Source of the DNA: Blastococcus sp. PRF04-17
GTDB lineage: Bacteria > Actinomycetota > Actinomycetes > Mycobacteriales > Geodermatophilaceae
Reading direction: 5' to 3'
Length of the DNA stretch: 64,000 nt
NCBI RefSeq assembly: GCF_023016265.1
Contig: NZ_CP095412.1
Location: forward strand, 186,001 to 250,000
Below, in pieces: positions 54,191-63,513 of this stretch. The translations under genes were made by a program, and so were the position numbers. The notes under the pieces are model-generated. The model was not told the DNA's origin. It ran no database searches and worked only from the letters and a program-made list of their open reading frames with translations. Position 1 is the first letter of the stretch; every line of letters begins with the position of its first letter.

Positions 54191-56215
54191 GTGTCACGCC
54201 CGTCCGGCCTCGGGCAGCTCCCGAAGCGTCTCGTCCTCGGCCGAGCCATGCGCAGCGACCGGCTCGGCGAGTCGCTGCTGCCCAAGCGGCTCGCGCTGCC
54301 CATCTTCGCCAGTGACCCGCTGTCCTCGGTCGCCTACGCGACCCAGGAGATCCTGATCATCCTGACGCTGGCCGGGACGGCGGTGCTGTTCCTGACCCCG
54401 TGGCTGGCGGCGGCCGTCGTGGTCCTGCTGATCGTGGTGGTGGCGTCCTACCGCCAGGTCGTGCGCGCCTACCCGTCCGGCGGTGGCGACTACGAGGTCG
54501 CGATGAAGAACCACGGCCGGTTCTGGGCCCTCGTCGTGGCCAGCGCGCTGCTCGTGGACTACGTGCTGACCGTCGCGGTGTCGGTGTCGGCCGGCACGGA
54601 CAACATCATCTCCGCCTTCCCGCAGCTCAACGAGCACCGGATGACGATCGCGATCGGCCTGATCCTGCTGCTGGCCGCCGTCAACCTGCGCGGCGTCCGC
54701 GAGTCCGGCCGGGCGTTCGCGGCGCCGACCTACCTGTTCATCGGCTCGATCGTCGTCATGATCGTCACCGGGCTGGTCCGGCACTTCCTCGGCGACGGGA
54801 TCACCGCCGAGAGCGCCGGCTACGGCATCACCCCGGAGCCGGGGTACGCGGAGCTGACCGCCGTCGGGCTGGTGCTGCTGGCGATGCGGGCGTTCGCCTC
54901 CGGGTGCACCGCGCTCACCGGCGTCGAGGCCATCGCCAACGGCGTCCCGGCCTTCAAGCCGCCCAAGAGCCGCAACGCGGCCACCACCCTCGCCCTCATG
55001 GGCGCGATCGCCGTGACCATGTTCTCCGGGGTCACGGCGCTGGCCATCTTCTCGGGCGTCCGGTACACCGAGTTCCCCTGCGACCTGGTCGGCTTCACCG
55101 GCTGCGAGACCGATCCGCAGCGCACGGTGATCGCGCAGGTGGCCGCGGCCACCTTCGGCGACGCCACGGCCGGCTTCTACGTGGTGCAGGCCGCCACGGC
55201 GCTCGTCCTGATCCTCGCGGCCAACACCGCCTTCAACGGCTTCCCGCTGCTGGGCAACGTCCTGGCGCAGGACAGCTTCATGCCGCGCCAGCTGCGCACC
55301 CGCGGGGACAGGCTCGTCTACAGCAACGGCATCCTGCTGCTCGCCGGCTTCGCCGGCCTGCTGATCGTCGCCTTCGACGCCTCGGTGAGCCGGCTGATCC
55401 AGCTCTACATCCTGGGCGTCTTCACCAGCTTCTCCATCGGCCAGTGGGGCATGGTGCGGCACTGGAACCGCGAGCTGCGGCAGGAGCCCGACCCGGGCGC
55501 GCGGCGCCGGATGCGGCGGTCCCAGGTCATCAACTTCGTGGGCGGCACGCTGACCACCGTCGTCCTCGCGATCATCGTGCTCACCAAGTTCACACACGGC
55601 GCGTGGCTGGTCCTGGTCTCGATGCCGGTGCTGATCCTGCTCATGCGGGGGATCCACACGCACTACTCGCACGTCTCCGACCAGCTGGCCCCCGACACCG
55701 ACGCCCGCACGCTGCCCAGCAAGGTGCACGCCGTCGTCCTGGTCTCCAAGGTCCACAAGCCGACGCTGCGGGCCCTGGCGTTCGCGCGTGCCACCCGGCC
55801 CGACGAGCTGACCGCGCTCACCGTCAACGTCGACGACGCCGAGACGCGCGCGCTGCAGGCCGACTGGGAGCGGTACGACGTCCCGGTGCCGCTGACCGTG
55901 GTCGAGTCCCCTTACCGGGAGATCACCCGGCCGGTCGTCGACTTCGTGAAGGGCATCCGCCGGGCCAGCCCGCGCGAGCTGGTCGTCGTCTTCGTCCCCC
56001 AGTACGTCGTCGGCCACTGGTGGGAGAACGTGCTGCACAACCAGAGCGCACTGCGGCTGCGGGCCCGGCTGCAGTTCCAGCCCGGCGTCATGATCACCAC
56101 CGTGCCGTGGCAGCTCGAGAGCTCGATCGGGCGGGAGGACGGCGACGCGGCGCGTCCGGCACCCGGGGACCTGCGCCGCGGCCTGGTCGAGGACGAGGAC
56201 ACCCCGTATGGCTGA
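54191..56215 (+). CDS. APC-superfamily permease, putative K+ or amino acid transporter
   Basis: A 674-residue permease with twelve helices in residues 45-480 and a soluble C-terminal domain of about 140 residues. LPKRLALPIFASDPLSSVAY starts the family core, followed by YPSGGGDYEVAMKNHGRFWA, TALTGVEAIANGVPAFKPPK and NTAFNGFPLLGNVLAQDSFM. The C-terminal KVHAVVLVSKVHKPTLRALA is universal-stress-like. Divergent ceoBC genes suggest it carries potassium or is gated by RCK proteins, in line with KimA-type transporters. Starts at GTG 54191, leaderless. Its stop codon begins repeat copy A6 and overlaps the next start. Confidence 0.88.
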   Translation: MSRPSGLGQLPKRLVLGRAMRSDRLGESLLPKRLALPIFASDPLSSVAYATQEILIILTLAGTAVLFLTPWLAAAVVVLLIVVVASYRQVVRAYPSGGGDYEVAMKNHGRFWALVVASALLVDYVLTVAVSVSAGTDNIISAFPQLNEHRMTIAIGLILLLAAVNLRGVRESGRAFAAPTYLFIGSIVVMIVTGLVRHFLGDGITAESAGYGITPEPGYAELTAVGLVLLAMRAFASGCTALTGVEAIANGVPAFKPPKSRNAATTLALMGAIAVTMFSGVTALAIFSGVRYTEFPCDLVGFTGCETDPQRTVIAQVAAATFGDATAGFYVVQAATALVLILAANTAFNGFPLLGNVLAQDSFMPRQLRTRGDRLVYSNGILLLAGFAGLLIVAFDASVSRLIQLYILGVFTSFSIGQWGMVRHWNRELRQEPDPGARRRMRRSQVINFVGGTLTTVVLAIIVLTKFTHGAWLVLVSMPVLILLMRGIHTHYSHVSDQLAPDTDARTLPSKVHAVVLVSKVHKPTLRALAFARATRPDELTALTVNVDDAETRALQADWERYDVPVPLTVVESPYREITRPVVDFVKGIRRASPRELVVVFVPQYVVGHWWENVLHNQSALRLRARLQFQPGVMITTVPWQLESSIGREDGDAARPAPGDLRRGLVEDEDTPYG

Positions 56216-57518
56216 AGGACCGGCCGTCCCCCCACGCCTCGCAGGCTCGGCGCGGGCCCCTGGAGGCCGGCCGAAGGGCGGCCTGGGATGGGTCGGCTCG
56301 GAGTTCGAGGTCATCGTGGGTTCGGTGGCGCACGGCGGGCATTGCGTCGCCCGGCACGAGGGGCGGGTCGTCTTCGTGCGGCACAGCCTGCCGGGCGAGC
56401 GGGTCCGGGTGCGGGTGACCGAGGACCGGCACGCGGCGTTCTGCCGGGCCGACGCGATCGAGGTGCTCGAGGCCTCGCCCGACCGGGTCGAGCGCCCGTG
56501 CCCGTACAGCGGGCCGGGGCGCTGCGGCGGGTGCGACTGGCAGCACGTGACCCCGGCCGCTCAGCGGGACCTGAAGGCCGCCGTCGTGCGCGAGCAGCTG
56601 TCCCGCCTGGCCGGCCTGGACGTCGCCGTGACCGTGGAGGAGCTGCCCGGGGGGCCGCTGCGCTGGCGGTCGCGGGCCCGGTTCGCCGTCGACCGCTCCG
56701 GAGAGCCCGGGCTGCGCAAGCACCGCTCGCACGACGTCGTCCTCCTGGACGACTGCCCGATCACCACGGAGTCGGCCGCGCTGGCGGTGCTGCGGCAGCA
56801 CTGGCCGGGCGCCGGGGCGGTCGACGTCTCGGTGGACTCCACGGGCGCGGTCACCACCACCCGGCTGGACCGCCGCGGCCACCCCACGTCGAGCCGGGTC
56901 GTCCGGCCGGGCGGCGACCTGCCGACGGAGCCGACCGGCCGGGCAGCGCGCCGCGCGGGTGGCCGGGACTGGGAGGTCGAGGGCACCGGTTTCTGGCAGG
57001 TGCACCCCGCCGCGGCCGACGCCCTGGTCGCCGCCGTGGGGGAGCTCGCCGCGGTGCGGCCGGGGGAGACCGTGCTCGACCTGTACGCCGGTGTGGGTCT
57101 GTTCGGGGGTGCGCTCGCCCCGGCGGCCGGCCTCGAGGGCAGGGTCGTGTGCGTGGAGGCGGACGAGGCCGCCTGCGCCGCCGCCGACGCCAACCTCGCC
57201 GGCCTGCCGCAGGCCGAGGTCTGGCAGGGCGAGGTGGACGCCGAGGGGCTGGGCGAGCTGCTCGCCGAGCTGGGCACCGCCCCCGACGTGATCGTGCTCG
57301 ACCCGCCGCGCGCCGGGGCGGGGCCCGCGGTCAGCCGGCTGCTGGCCGGGACCGGTGCGCGGGCGATCGTCTACGTCGCCTGCGATCCGGCGTCCCTGGC
57401 CCGGGACGTCGCCGCGTTCGGCGACGCCGGCTACCGCCTCGAGGGCATCCGCGGCTTCGACGCGTTCCCGATGACCGCCCACGTCGAGTGCGTCGCGCTC
57501 CTGGTCGCGGCGTCCTGA
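56208..57518 (+). CDS. TRAM-domain class I RNA methyltransferase (TrmA/RumA type)
   Basis: A 436-residue m5U-type RNA methyltransferase. The TRAM domain is residues 28-85 (EFEVIVGSVAHGGHCVARHE, RHSLPGERVRVRVTE). An iron-sulphur-like Cys cluster CGGCDW follows CPYSGPGRC. The SAM domain has LDLYAGVGLFGGALAP near residue 290 and LDPPRAGAGPAVSRLL. The catalytic Cys lies in VYVACDPASLARDVAA near residue 391, and a Glu-containing tail completes the family. ATG 56208 overlaps the permease stop by 8 bp. Residues 3-22 come from repeat copy A6. The true start may be the ATG or a later GTG. Confidence 0.88.
   Translation: MAEGPAVPPRLAGSARAPGGRPKGGLGWVGSEFEVIVGSVAHGGHCVARHEGRVVFVRHSLPGERVRVRVTEDRHAAFCRADAIEVLEASPDRVERPCPYSGPGRCGGCDWQHVTPAAQRDLKAAVVREQLSRLAGLDVAVTVEELPGGPLRWRSRARFAVDRSGEPGLRKHRSHDVVLLDDCPITTESAALAVLRQHWPGAGAVDVSVDSTGAVTTTRLDRRGHPTSSRVVRPGGDLPTEPTGRAARRAGGRDWEVEGTGFWQVHPAAADALVAAVGELAAVRPGETVLDLYAGVGLFGGALAPAAGLEGRVVCVEADEAACAAADANLAGLPQAEVWQGEVDAEGLGELLAELGTAPDVIVLDPPRAGAGPAVSRLLAGTGARAIVYVACDPASLARDVAAFGDAGYRLEGIRGFDAFPMTAHVECVALLVAAS
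56214..56272 (+). repeat. Palindromic element copy A6, starting in the permease stop codon
   Basis: A 59-bp copy with outer arms GGCCGTCC and GGAGGCCGG (imperfect), inner CCCACGC/GCGCGGG and loop CTCGCAGGCTCG. It begins at the G of the TGA of the permease gene and is read in frame by the overlapping TRAM methyltransferase gene. Confidence 0.85.
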
Positions 57519-57544
57519 ACCACCCGCGTACGCCGCGCGAGGCG

Positions 57545-57550
57545 TAGCGT
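57545..57550 (+). promoter_or_regulatory. -10 hexamer TAGCGT for leaderless Pro-rich gene
   Basis: TAGCGT ends exactly 6 bases before the ATG at 57557. Confidence 0.5.
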
Positions 57551-57556
57551 TCCGGC

Positions 57557-58090
57557 ATGGCCCGCGGGGGTGTCATCGTCGGCGTGATCGCGCTGCTCGG
57601 CCTGGGCGGCTACGCCGCGCTCCCCGACCGGGGGCCGGAGTACCTGGGTGACATGCCGTCGATCCTCGAGCAGGCCGAGGCGGCGCCGGCGATGCCGACG
57701 GAGTTCGTCCCGCCGCCGCTCCCGCCGCCTCCCGAGCCGGTCGAGGGTCCCTCGCCGGTCGCCGTCGAGGCGCCGCCGCCGATCCCGGCGCCACCCGCCG
57801 CCGAGCGCAACCCGGCCCCGGTCACCGACGCGCCGTCGGACTTCACCCCGGGCGCCGGTGACCGCGGCGCGAACGGCCCCGGCGCGGGCCTCCTGGACTT
57901 CCTCGACGACCCCATCGACGGCGCCCTTGTCTGCGTCGGCGTCGACACGATCTTCCGGCCGGGCGTCGGCCTCGTCGACTGCCTCACGGGCGAGGTCCTC
58001 GAGCCCGTGGAGCCGCCGGACCCGTGCGCGGTCCTCCCGCTGCCGGTGGGGTGCCCGGACCCCGAGCTCCCGGAGCTGCCGGTGGGCTGA
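57557..58090 (+). CDS. Proline-rich exported hypothetical protein
   Basis: A 177-residue protein. A hydrophobic N-terminus (GGVIVGVIALLGLGGYAAL) could be a signal peptide or anchor. Residues 45-100 are Pro/Glu-rich (PPPLPPPPEPVEGPSPVAVE) and likely extended. Residues 115-177 hold a small domain with Cys pairs (ALVCVGVDTIF, GLVDCLTG, PDPCAVLPLPVGCPDPE) that would make disulphides outside the cell. I do not recognise a family. A leaderless start with TAGCGT is likely. It is the first of three small genes between the TRAM enzyme and dxs. Confidence 0.65.
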   Translation: MARGGVIVGVIALLGLGGYAALPDRGPEYLGDMPSILEQAEAAPAMPTEFVPPPLPPPPEPVEGPSPVAVEAPPPIPAPPAAERNPAPVTDAPSDFTPGAGDRGANGPGAGLLDFLDDPIDGALVCVGVDTIFRPGVGLVDCLTGEVLEPVEPPDPCAVLPLPVGCPDPELPELPVG

Positions 58091-58103
58091 CCGGCCCACC
58101 CGC

Positions 58104-58109
58104 TACCGT
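58104..58109 (+). promoter_or_regulatory. -10 hexamer TACCGT for leaderless DUF4177-like gene
   Basis: TACCGT ends exactly 6 bases before the GTG at 58116. Confidence 0.5.
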
Positions 58110-58115
58110 CGGGGC

Positions 58116-58346
58116 GTGGCCACGTGGGAATACGCCTCCGTCATCACCGCGAACGACGCCGAGTCCCAGCGCGCCGGAGTGAGCGTCAAGCTCCCCGGCG
58201 GGGAGTCCGAGCGCCAGAAGGGCGACACGAGCTCGGTCCTCAACCGCCTCGGCGCGGAGGGCTGGGAGCTGGTCAGCTACCACTCGAGCGGCGCGGGTAC
58301 CTGGGGCTTCGAGCAGTTCTGGCTCAAGCGGCAGACCGCCGGCTGA
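58116..58346 (+). CDS. DUF4177-like small protein
   Basis: A 76-residue protein. WEYASVITANDAESQRAGVS and VLNRLGAEGWELVSYHSSGA match the pattern of DUF4177, in which a Trp-rich beta-sheet ends with LNxLGAEGWELV. The role is unknown. GTG 58116 is chosen because a TACCGT hexamer lies 6 bases upstream and no Shine-Dalgarno sequence is seen. It is 25 bp after the Pro-rich gene. The 191 bases that follow, up to the next gene, hold nothing I can name apart from the GACACT promoter noted below. Confidence 0.75.
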   Translation: MATWEYASVITANDAESQRAGVSVKLPGGESERQKGDTSSVLNRLGAEGWELVSYHSSGAGTWGFEQFWLKRQTAG

Positions 58347-58525
58347 TCGGCGCTCACTCGCGGACGACCTCGTCGAGCACGACGATCCCGGTCCGCCCGG
58401 CGGAGCAGAAGCCGCCGCACGACGCGAAGCAGCTGTCCGGGGGTCGTCCGCCGGCCGACGCGGCACACCGGAGCCGCCCTCGAACACGCGTGCGATCCGG
58501 TGTCGTGTTCCGGGAGCCCGGGGGC

Positions 58526-58531
58526 GACACT
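58526..58531 (+). promoter_or_regulatory. -10 hexamer GACACT for leaderless gene at 58538
   Basis: GACACT ends exactly 6 bases before the GTG at 58538. Confidence 0.45.
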
Positions 58532-58537
58532 GGGCGG

Positions 58538-58906
58538 GTGGACGGGGCGGTGCCGCCGGGGTGGCCGGAGGAGGTGCGCCCGCCGGGCGCCCCCGACTGG
58601 GAGCGGACGGCGGTCGCCTGGCTCTACGACCTCGTGCCCTCCGACTACCGGTCGCACGAGGTGCTCCGGCGCTATCCCGTGCTGCTGGCCCGCTTCGCGG
58701 CAGACCACGTGGCCGCCGGGTTGGAGGCGGCCCGCAAGGGCTGGCGGACGGTGCGGATCGACCTCGCCGACGACCTGCCCGCCGATGCCATCGAGGCGGC
58801 GATGGTCGCCTACGAGCGGGAGGGGGCGAGGCTCGCGGCGGCCGCCCGCGGGGTCGAGGTGGTGGCCGGAGCGCTGCGCGGTGAGCGCTGGGTGCCCCGG
58901 CTCTGA
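58538..58906 (+). CDS. Hypothetical protein
   Basis: A 122-residue acidic protein, [20 protein letters not shown] then [20 protein letters not shown] and [20 protein letters not shown], ending in [15 protein letters not shown]. It is mostly helical, with no signal peptide and no cysteine. I do not recognise the family. The GTG at 58538 is supported by the hexamer 6 bases upstream. It lies 137 bp upstream of dxs on the same strand, from which it is separated by a promoter. The function is unknown. Confidence 0.7.
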   Translation: MDGAVPPGWPEEVRPPGAPDWERTAVAWLYDLVPSDYRSHEVLRRYPVLLARFAADHVAAGLEAARKGWRTVRIDLADDLPADAIEAAMVAYEREGARLAAAARGVEVVAGALRGERWVPRL

Positions 58907-58964
58907 GCGGCTGTGACCTGCATCCACCCACGTCGCTCGGCCGGAAGTCCCTGCGATGCGCGGC

Positions 58965-58970
58965 TACAGT
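58965..58970 (+). promoter_or_regulatory. -10 box TACAGT of dxs
   Basis: TACAGT lies 74 bases before the GTG at 59044. It would give a leader of about 65 bases, with a GAGAGG Shine-Dalgarno near its end, in contrast to the leaderless genes around it. A -35 is not clear. Confidence 0.5.
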
Positions 58971-59043
58971 TGATCGGCGGCCGCCCGCCGGGAGAACACC
59001 GCCAGCCGTGCAGCTGCCGCCGATCGAGAGGAACCTCCGAGCC

Positions 59044-60960
59044 GTGCCGCACCTGCGATCGATCCGGGATCCCGCTGATGTCAGGGCCCTCAGATCCGAA
59101 GAACTGCCCGCCCTCGCGGCGGAGATCCGCGACACGCTGGTCACCAGCGTCGCCAAGACCGGCGGGCACCTCGGCCCGAACCTGGGGTGCGTCGAGCTGA
59201 CCATCGCGCTGCACCGGGTCTTCGACTCGCCCCGCGAGCCGATCATCTTCGACACCGGCCACCAGTCCTACGTGCACAAGATGCTCACCGGCCGCGTCGA
59301 GGGCTTCGAGCGGCTGCGCCAGCGGGGCGGCCTGTCGGGGTATCCGAGCCGGGCGGAGAGCGAGCACGACTGGGTCGAGAACAGCCACGCGTCCACCGCG
59401 CTGTCCTACGCCGACGGGCTGGCCAAGGCCCACGCCGTGCGCGGCGACTCCCGGCCGGTGGTGGCCGTGGTCGGCGACGGCGCCCTGACCGGAGGCATGG
59501 CCTGGGAGGCGCTGAACAACATCGCCGGGGCCCAGGACCGCCCGGTGATCATCGTCGTCAACGACAACGGCCGCTCCTACTCACCGACGATCGGCGGGGT
59601 GGCCGACGCCCTGGCCACCCTGCGTCTGCGGCCGGGCTACGAGGACGCGCTCAAGGCCGTCCGGCAGGCGCTGCACCGTGCGCCCGTCGTCGGGACGGCG
59701 CTGTACGACGCGCTGCACGCGATCAAGAAGGGCCTCAAGGACGTCCTGTCGCCGCAGGGCATGTTCGAGGACCTCGGCCTCAAGTACGTCGGTCCGGTCG
59801 ACGGCCACGACATCGAGGTCATGGAGTCCGCGTTGCGCCGTGCCCGCTCGTTCGGGGGGCCGGTCATCGTGCACGCCGTCACCACCAAGGGCTTCGGCTA
59901 TCCGCCCGCCGAGACCGACCAGATCGACGCCTGGCACGCCACCGGGGTGTTCGACCCCGACAGCGGAGCGGTCACCGTCGCCGCCCGCGACTGGACGACG
60001 GCCTTCTCCGACGAGCTGGTGCGCATCGGCACCGAGCGGTCCGACGTCGTGGCGATCACGGCCGCGATGCTGCACCCGACCGGGCTGGCCGCGTTCGCCG
60101 AGCGCTTCCCGGAGCGGACCTTCGACGTGGGCATCGCCGAGCAGCACGCCCTCACCTCCGCCGCCGGCCTGGCCATGGGGGGCCTGCACCCGGTCGTCGC
60201 TGTCTACTCCACGTTCCTCAACCGGGCGTTCGACCAGCTGCTCATGGACGTCGCGCTGCACCGGCAGCCGGTCACCGTCGTCCTCGACCGGGCGGGCGTC
60301 ACCGGAACGGACGGCGCCTCGCACAACGGCATGTGGGACATGTCGATCCTCTCCGTCGTTCCGGGCGTCCGGGTCGCGGCGCCCCGGGACGAGGCGACCC
60401 TGCGGGAGGCGCTGCGCGAGGCGGTCGCGGTCACCGACGGGCCCACGGTGGTCCGCTTCCCGAAGGGGGCGCCGCCGGTCGACATCCCGGCGCTGGAGCG
60501 TCGGGGGCCGGTCGACGTGCTGCGCCGCGGGGAGCGGCGTGACGTCCTGCTGGTCGCGGTGGGTGCGATGGTGCCGGTCTGCCTGGCGGTGGCCGAGCGG
60601 GCCGCCGACCACGGCATCGACGTCACGGTGGTCGATCCGCGGTGGGTGCTGCCGGTGGCCGACGAGCTGGTGGACCTCGCGGCCGGGCACCGGCTCGTGG
60701 TCACCGTCGAGGACGGCGGACGGGCCGGCGGCGTCGGGACCACGCTCACCCAGGCGCTGCAGGACCGGCAGATCGACGTCCCGGTCCGGGCGGTGGGCCT
60801 GCCGCAGCGGTTCTTCGACCACGGCAGCCGCGGTCAGGTGCTCGCCGACGCGGGGCTGACCGAGCAGGACATCGCCCGGCGGATCGCCGAGTGGACCGCC
60901 GTCCTCGCCGAGCGCGCGGAGGTCGCCGTCCCGGCTCCTGTCGACGGAGCGCAGCACTGA
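59044..60960 (+). CDS. dxs: 1-deoxy-D-xylulose-5-phosphate synthase
   Basis: A 638-residue thiamine diphosphate enzyme that condenses pyruvate and glyceraldehyde 3-phosphate, the first step of the MEP pathway to isoprenoids. Motifs are [20 protein letters not shown] near the start, the ThDP-binding [18 protein letters not shown] near residue 140 and [12 protein letters not shown], followed by the Pyr-domain [16 protein letters not shown] and [21 protein letters not shown] 59044 after GAGAGGAACC is chosen over an upstream GTG at 59008. Length agrees with the family. No other MEP gene is in the window. Confidence 0.97.
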   Translation: MPHLRSIRDPADVRALRSEELPALAAEIRDTLVTSVAKTGGHLGPNLGCVELTIALHRVFDSPREPIIFDTGHQSYVHKMLTGRVEGFERLRQRGGLSGYPSRAESEHDWVENSHASTALSYADGLAKAHAVRGDSRPVVAVVGDGALTGGMAWEALNNIAGAQDRPVIIVVNDNGRSYSPTIGGVADALATLRLRPGYEDALKAVRQALHRAPVVGTALYDALHAIKKGLKDVLSPQGMFEDLGLKYVGPVDGHDIEVMESALRRARSFGGPVIVHAVTTKGFGYPPAETDQIDAWHATGVFDPDSGAVTVAARDWTTAFSDELVRIGTERSDVVAITAAMLHPTGLAAFAERFPERTFDVGIAEQHALTSAAGLAMGGLHPVVAVYSTFLNRAFDQLLMDVALHRQPVTVVLDRAGVTGTDGASHNGMWDMSILSVVPGVRVAAPRDEATLREALREAVAVTDGPTVVRFPKGAPPVDIPALERRGPVDVLRRGERRDVLLVAVGAMVPVCLAVAERAADHGIDVTVVDPRWVLPVADELVDLAAGHRLVVTVEDGGRAGGVGTTLTQALQDRQIDVPVRAVGLPQRFFDHGSRGQVLADAGLTEQDIARRIAEWTAVLAERAEVAVPAPVDGAQH

Positions 60961-60980
60961 CGGAACCGCGGGACGAGTGG

Positions 60981-61259
60981 GTGATCGCCGAGATCCAGGT
61001 CGCGCCGTCGCCGCCCGGCACCGACGAGAACCCGCACGCCCACGTCGAGGCGGCGATCGGCGCCATCGCGGCCTCCGGGCTGACCTACGAGGTCGGCGCG
61101 CTCGGCACCACCCTCGAGGGGCCGGCCGACCGGGTGTGGGACACCCTGCGCGCCGCACACGAGGCGATGCTGCTCGCCGGCGCGGACGGCGGTCTGTCCC
61201 ATGTCAAGGTCGCCTCGGTGAACCGCAGCATCGACAGCCTCACCCGCAAGTTCCGGTAG
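60981..61259 (+). CDS. Thiamine-binding (MTH1187/YqgV-type) protein
   Basis: A 92-residue ferredoxin-like protein of the MTH1187/YkoF-related thiamine-binding family. IAEIQVAPSPPGTDENPHAH and YEVGALGTTLEGPADRVWDT are typical, and SVNRSIDSLTRKFR ends the domain. It may bind thiamine or a related compound, which fits its place 20 bp after dxs, a thiamine diphosphate enzyme (inference). GTG 60981 is chosen. An in-frame CTG at 60957 would overlap the dxs stop by 4 bp and give eight more residues (LTEPRDEW). Co-transcription with dxs is likely. Confidence 0.78.
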   Translation: MIAEIQVAPSPPGTDENPHAHVEAAIGAIAASGLTYEVGALGTTLEGPADRVWDTLRAAHEAMLLAGADGGLSHVKVASVNRSIDSLTRKFR

Positions 61260-61375
61260 GAGGCCTGAGGCCGGTGCGATGCCGGCCGGGCGTCGCCCTC
61301 GCCGTACGGGCAGATCCACGCCGTGCAGCGCGGGACAGTGCCGATACGGCGAAGGTCGTGGGACGGAACGGGCGA

Positions 61376-61410
61376 CGGCCCGGGTCCTCCGCGCTGAGGA
61401 ACCCGGGCCG
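61376..61410. terminator. Bidirectional terminator hairpin
   Basis: CGGCCCGGGTCCTC (61376-61389) pairs with GAGGAACCCGGGCCG (61396-61410) with a one-base bulge. It lies between the convergent thiamine-binding gene and fadB. No U-tract is seen on either strand. Confidence 0.72.
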
Positions 61411-61431
61411 CCGGTCTCTGGCGGCGCCTCG

Positions 61432-63513
61432 TCAGGGCAGCGACGCCACGCCCTTCGGCAGGAACCGGGACCCGGTGACCGCCTCGGAGACCCCGGTGCG
61501 GTCGAGGTGCGCGGAGATGCCGCCCAGCCAGAACGGCCATCCGGCGCCGAGCAGCATGCACAGGTCGATGTCCTGCACGGCCGCGACGACGCCCTCGTCC
61601 AGCATCAGCCGGATCTCCTCGGCCAGTGCCTTCTCGGCCCGGTCGCGCACCTGCGCCTCGGACAGCGGTGCGTCGCCCGAGTCGATGCCCTCGAGGTCGG
61701 GGTCGACGACGCCGGGTTCCGAGTAGACCGAGGACTTGCCGAGCTCGACCATGCGGCGCAGCCCCTCGCCGACGGCGAACCGGTCGGGGAACGCCTCGTG
61801 CATCCGCTCGGCCACGTGCAGCGCCACCGGTGGGCCGACGAGCGTGAGCAGCTCGAACGGCGTCATCGGCAGGCCCAGCGGGTCCAGGGCCCGGTCGGCC
61901 ACCGCGACCGGGGTGCCCTGCTCCACGGCGGAGGTGATCTCGCCCAGGAAGCGGGTGAGCAGCCGGTTCACCACGAACGCCGGGGCGTCGGCGACGAGCA
62001 CGCAGGACTTCTTCAGCGCCTTGCCGACGGCGAACGCGGTGGCGAGCGTCGCGTCGTCGGTCCGTCCGGCGCGCACGACCTCGAGCAGCGGGAGCACCGC
62101 CACCGGGTTGAAGAAGTGCAACCCGACGACCCGCTCCGGGTGCTCGAGCTTCGAGGCCATCTCGGTCACCGACAGCGCCGAGGTGTTGGTCGCCAGCACG
62201 CACTCGGGCGACACGACCGCCTCGACCTCGGCGAACACCTGCTGCTTGACCGACATCTCCTCGAACACCGCCTCGACGACGAGGTCGGCGTCGGCGAAGA
62301 CGTCCTTGGACAGCGAGCCGGTGACCAGGCCCTTGAGCCGGTTGAGCGCGTCGGCCGACAGCCGGCCGCGGGCGGCGAGCTTGTCCAGCTCGCCGTGCAC
62401 GTAGCCCACGCCCTTGTCGACGCGGGACTGGTCGATGTCGGTCAGGACGACGGGCACCTCGAGCCGGCGCACGAACAGCAGCGCCAGCTGCGACGCCATC
62501 AGCCCGGCCCCGACGACGCCGACCTTGCCGACCTTCCGCGCCAGCGACTTGTCCGGCGCACCGGCCGGCCGCTTGGCCCGCTTGTTGACCAGGTCGAACG
62601 AGTACAGCGAGGCCCGCAGCGGGTCGCTCATCAGCAGGTCGGTCAGGGCGTCGTCCTCGGCCGCGGTGCCCGCGGTGAAGGCGCCCCCGTCGGCGCCGGC
62701 CCGGGCGAGGTCGAGCAGCTCCACGGCCCGGACGGCGCCGGGGGAGGCGTTGCGCGTCCGCGCGGCGACGATCTGCCGGGCGCGGGCGATGGCGTCGTCC
62801 CACCCGCCGCGGTCGACCTCGGGACGGGAGACGGTCACCTCGCCGGTGAGCACGCCCACGGCCCACTCGAGCGACCGCTCGAGGAAGTCCGCGGGCTCCA
62901 GCACGGCGTCGGCGATGCCGAGCCTCGCGGCCTCGGGTGCCGGCAGCATCCTGTTCTGCGCCAGGGCGTTCTCGACGATCACGGTGACCGCGGGGTCGAT
63001 GCCGATCAGGTTCGGCAGCAGCTGCGTGCCGCCCCAGCCGGGCACCAGGCCGAGGAAGACCTCGGGGAAGGCGACCGTCGCGGTGGTCGCGATCGTCCGG
63101 TGCCCGCAGTGCAGCGCCAGCTCGAGCCCGCCGCCCAGCGCGACGCCGTTGACGAACGCGAAGGTCGGCACCGGGGCGTCCTTGAGCCGGCGGAACACGC
63201 GGTGGCCGGCCTCGGCGATCTCCCGGGCCTGCGCGGCGTCGGTGATCGACGGGACGCCGGAGAGGTCCGCGCCGACGGCGAAGATGAACGGCTTGCCGGT
63301 CACGCCGATCGCGACGGGGGCGGGGGAGTGCGCCGCGATCTCGTCCAGAGCCGCGTCCAGGGAGGCGATGCCGCCCGGGCCGAACGTCGAGGGACGCGTG
63401 TGGTCGTGCCCGTTGTCGAGCGTGATCAGGGCGAACTCGCCCGACAGCCCGGGCAGGGTCAGGTAGCGGACGTGCGCCGTCGTGACGACCTCGTCCTCGA
63501 AGACAGCGGTCAC
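61432..63513 (-). CDS. fadB: Fatty-acid oxidation multifunctional enzyme (enoyl-CoA hydratase / 3-hydroxyacyl-CoA dehydrogenase)
   Basis: A 693-residue FadB/FadJ-type enzyme. Residues 1-250 are a crotonase domain (GVTGKPFIFAVGADLSGVPS, VNGVALGGGLELALHCGHRT, FPEVFLGLVPGWGGTQLLPN). A Rossmann domain follows near residue 325 (VGVVGAGLMASQLALLFVRR), then the dehydrogenase motifs ATNTSALSVTEMASKLEHPE, VVGLHFFNPVAVLPLLEVVR and the NR of FVVNRLLTRFLGE. It makes 3-ketoacyl-CoA for the thiolase encoded upstream, with which it overlaps by 4 bp (GTG 63513). Both hydratase Glu-type and dehydrogenase His regions look present. Confidence 0.94.
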   Translation of the reverse strand: MTAVFEDEVVTTAHVRYLTLPGLSGEFALITLDNGHDHTRPSTFGPGGIASLDAALDEIAAHSPAPVAIGVTGKPFIFAVGADLSGVPSITDAAQAREIAEAGHRVFRRLKDAPVPTFAFVNGVALGGGLELALHCGHRTIATTATVAFPEVFLGLVPGWGGTQLLPNLIGIDPAVTVIVENALAQNRMLPAPEAARLGIADAVLEPADFLERSLEWAVGVLTGEVTVSRPEVDRGGWDDAIARARQIVAARTRNASPGAVRAVELLDLARAGADGGAFTAGTAAEDDALTDLLMSDPLRASLYSFDLVNKRAKRPAGAPDKSLARKVGKVGVVGAGLMASQLALLFVRRLEVPVVLTDIDQSRVDKGVGYVHGELDKLAARGRLSADALNRLKGLVTGSLSKDVFADADLVVEAVFEEMSVKQQVFAEVEAVVSPECVLATNTSALSVTEMASKLEHPERVVGLHFFNPVAVLPLLEVVRAGRTDDATLATAFAVGKALKKSCVLVADAPAFVVNRLLTRFLGEITSAVEQGTPVAVADRALDPLGLPMTPFELLTLVGPPVALHVAERMHEAFPDRFAVGEGLRRMVELGKSSVYSEPGVVDPDLEGIDSGDAPLSEAQVRDRAEKALAEEIRLMLDEGVVAAVQDIDLCMLLGAGWPFWLGGISAHLDRTGVSEAVTGSRFLPKGVASLP

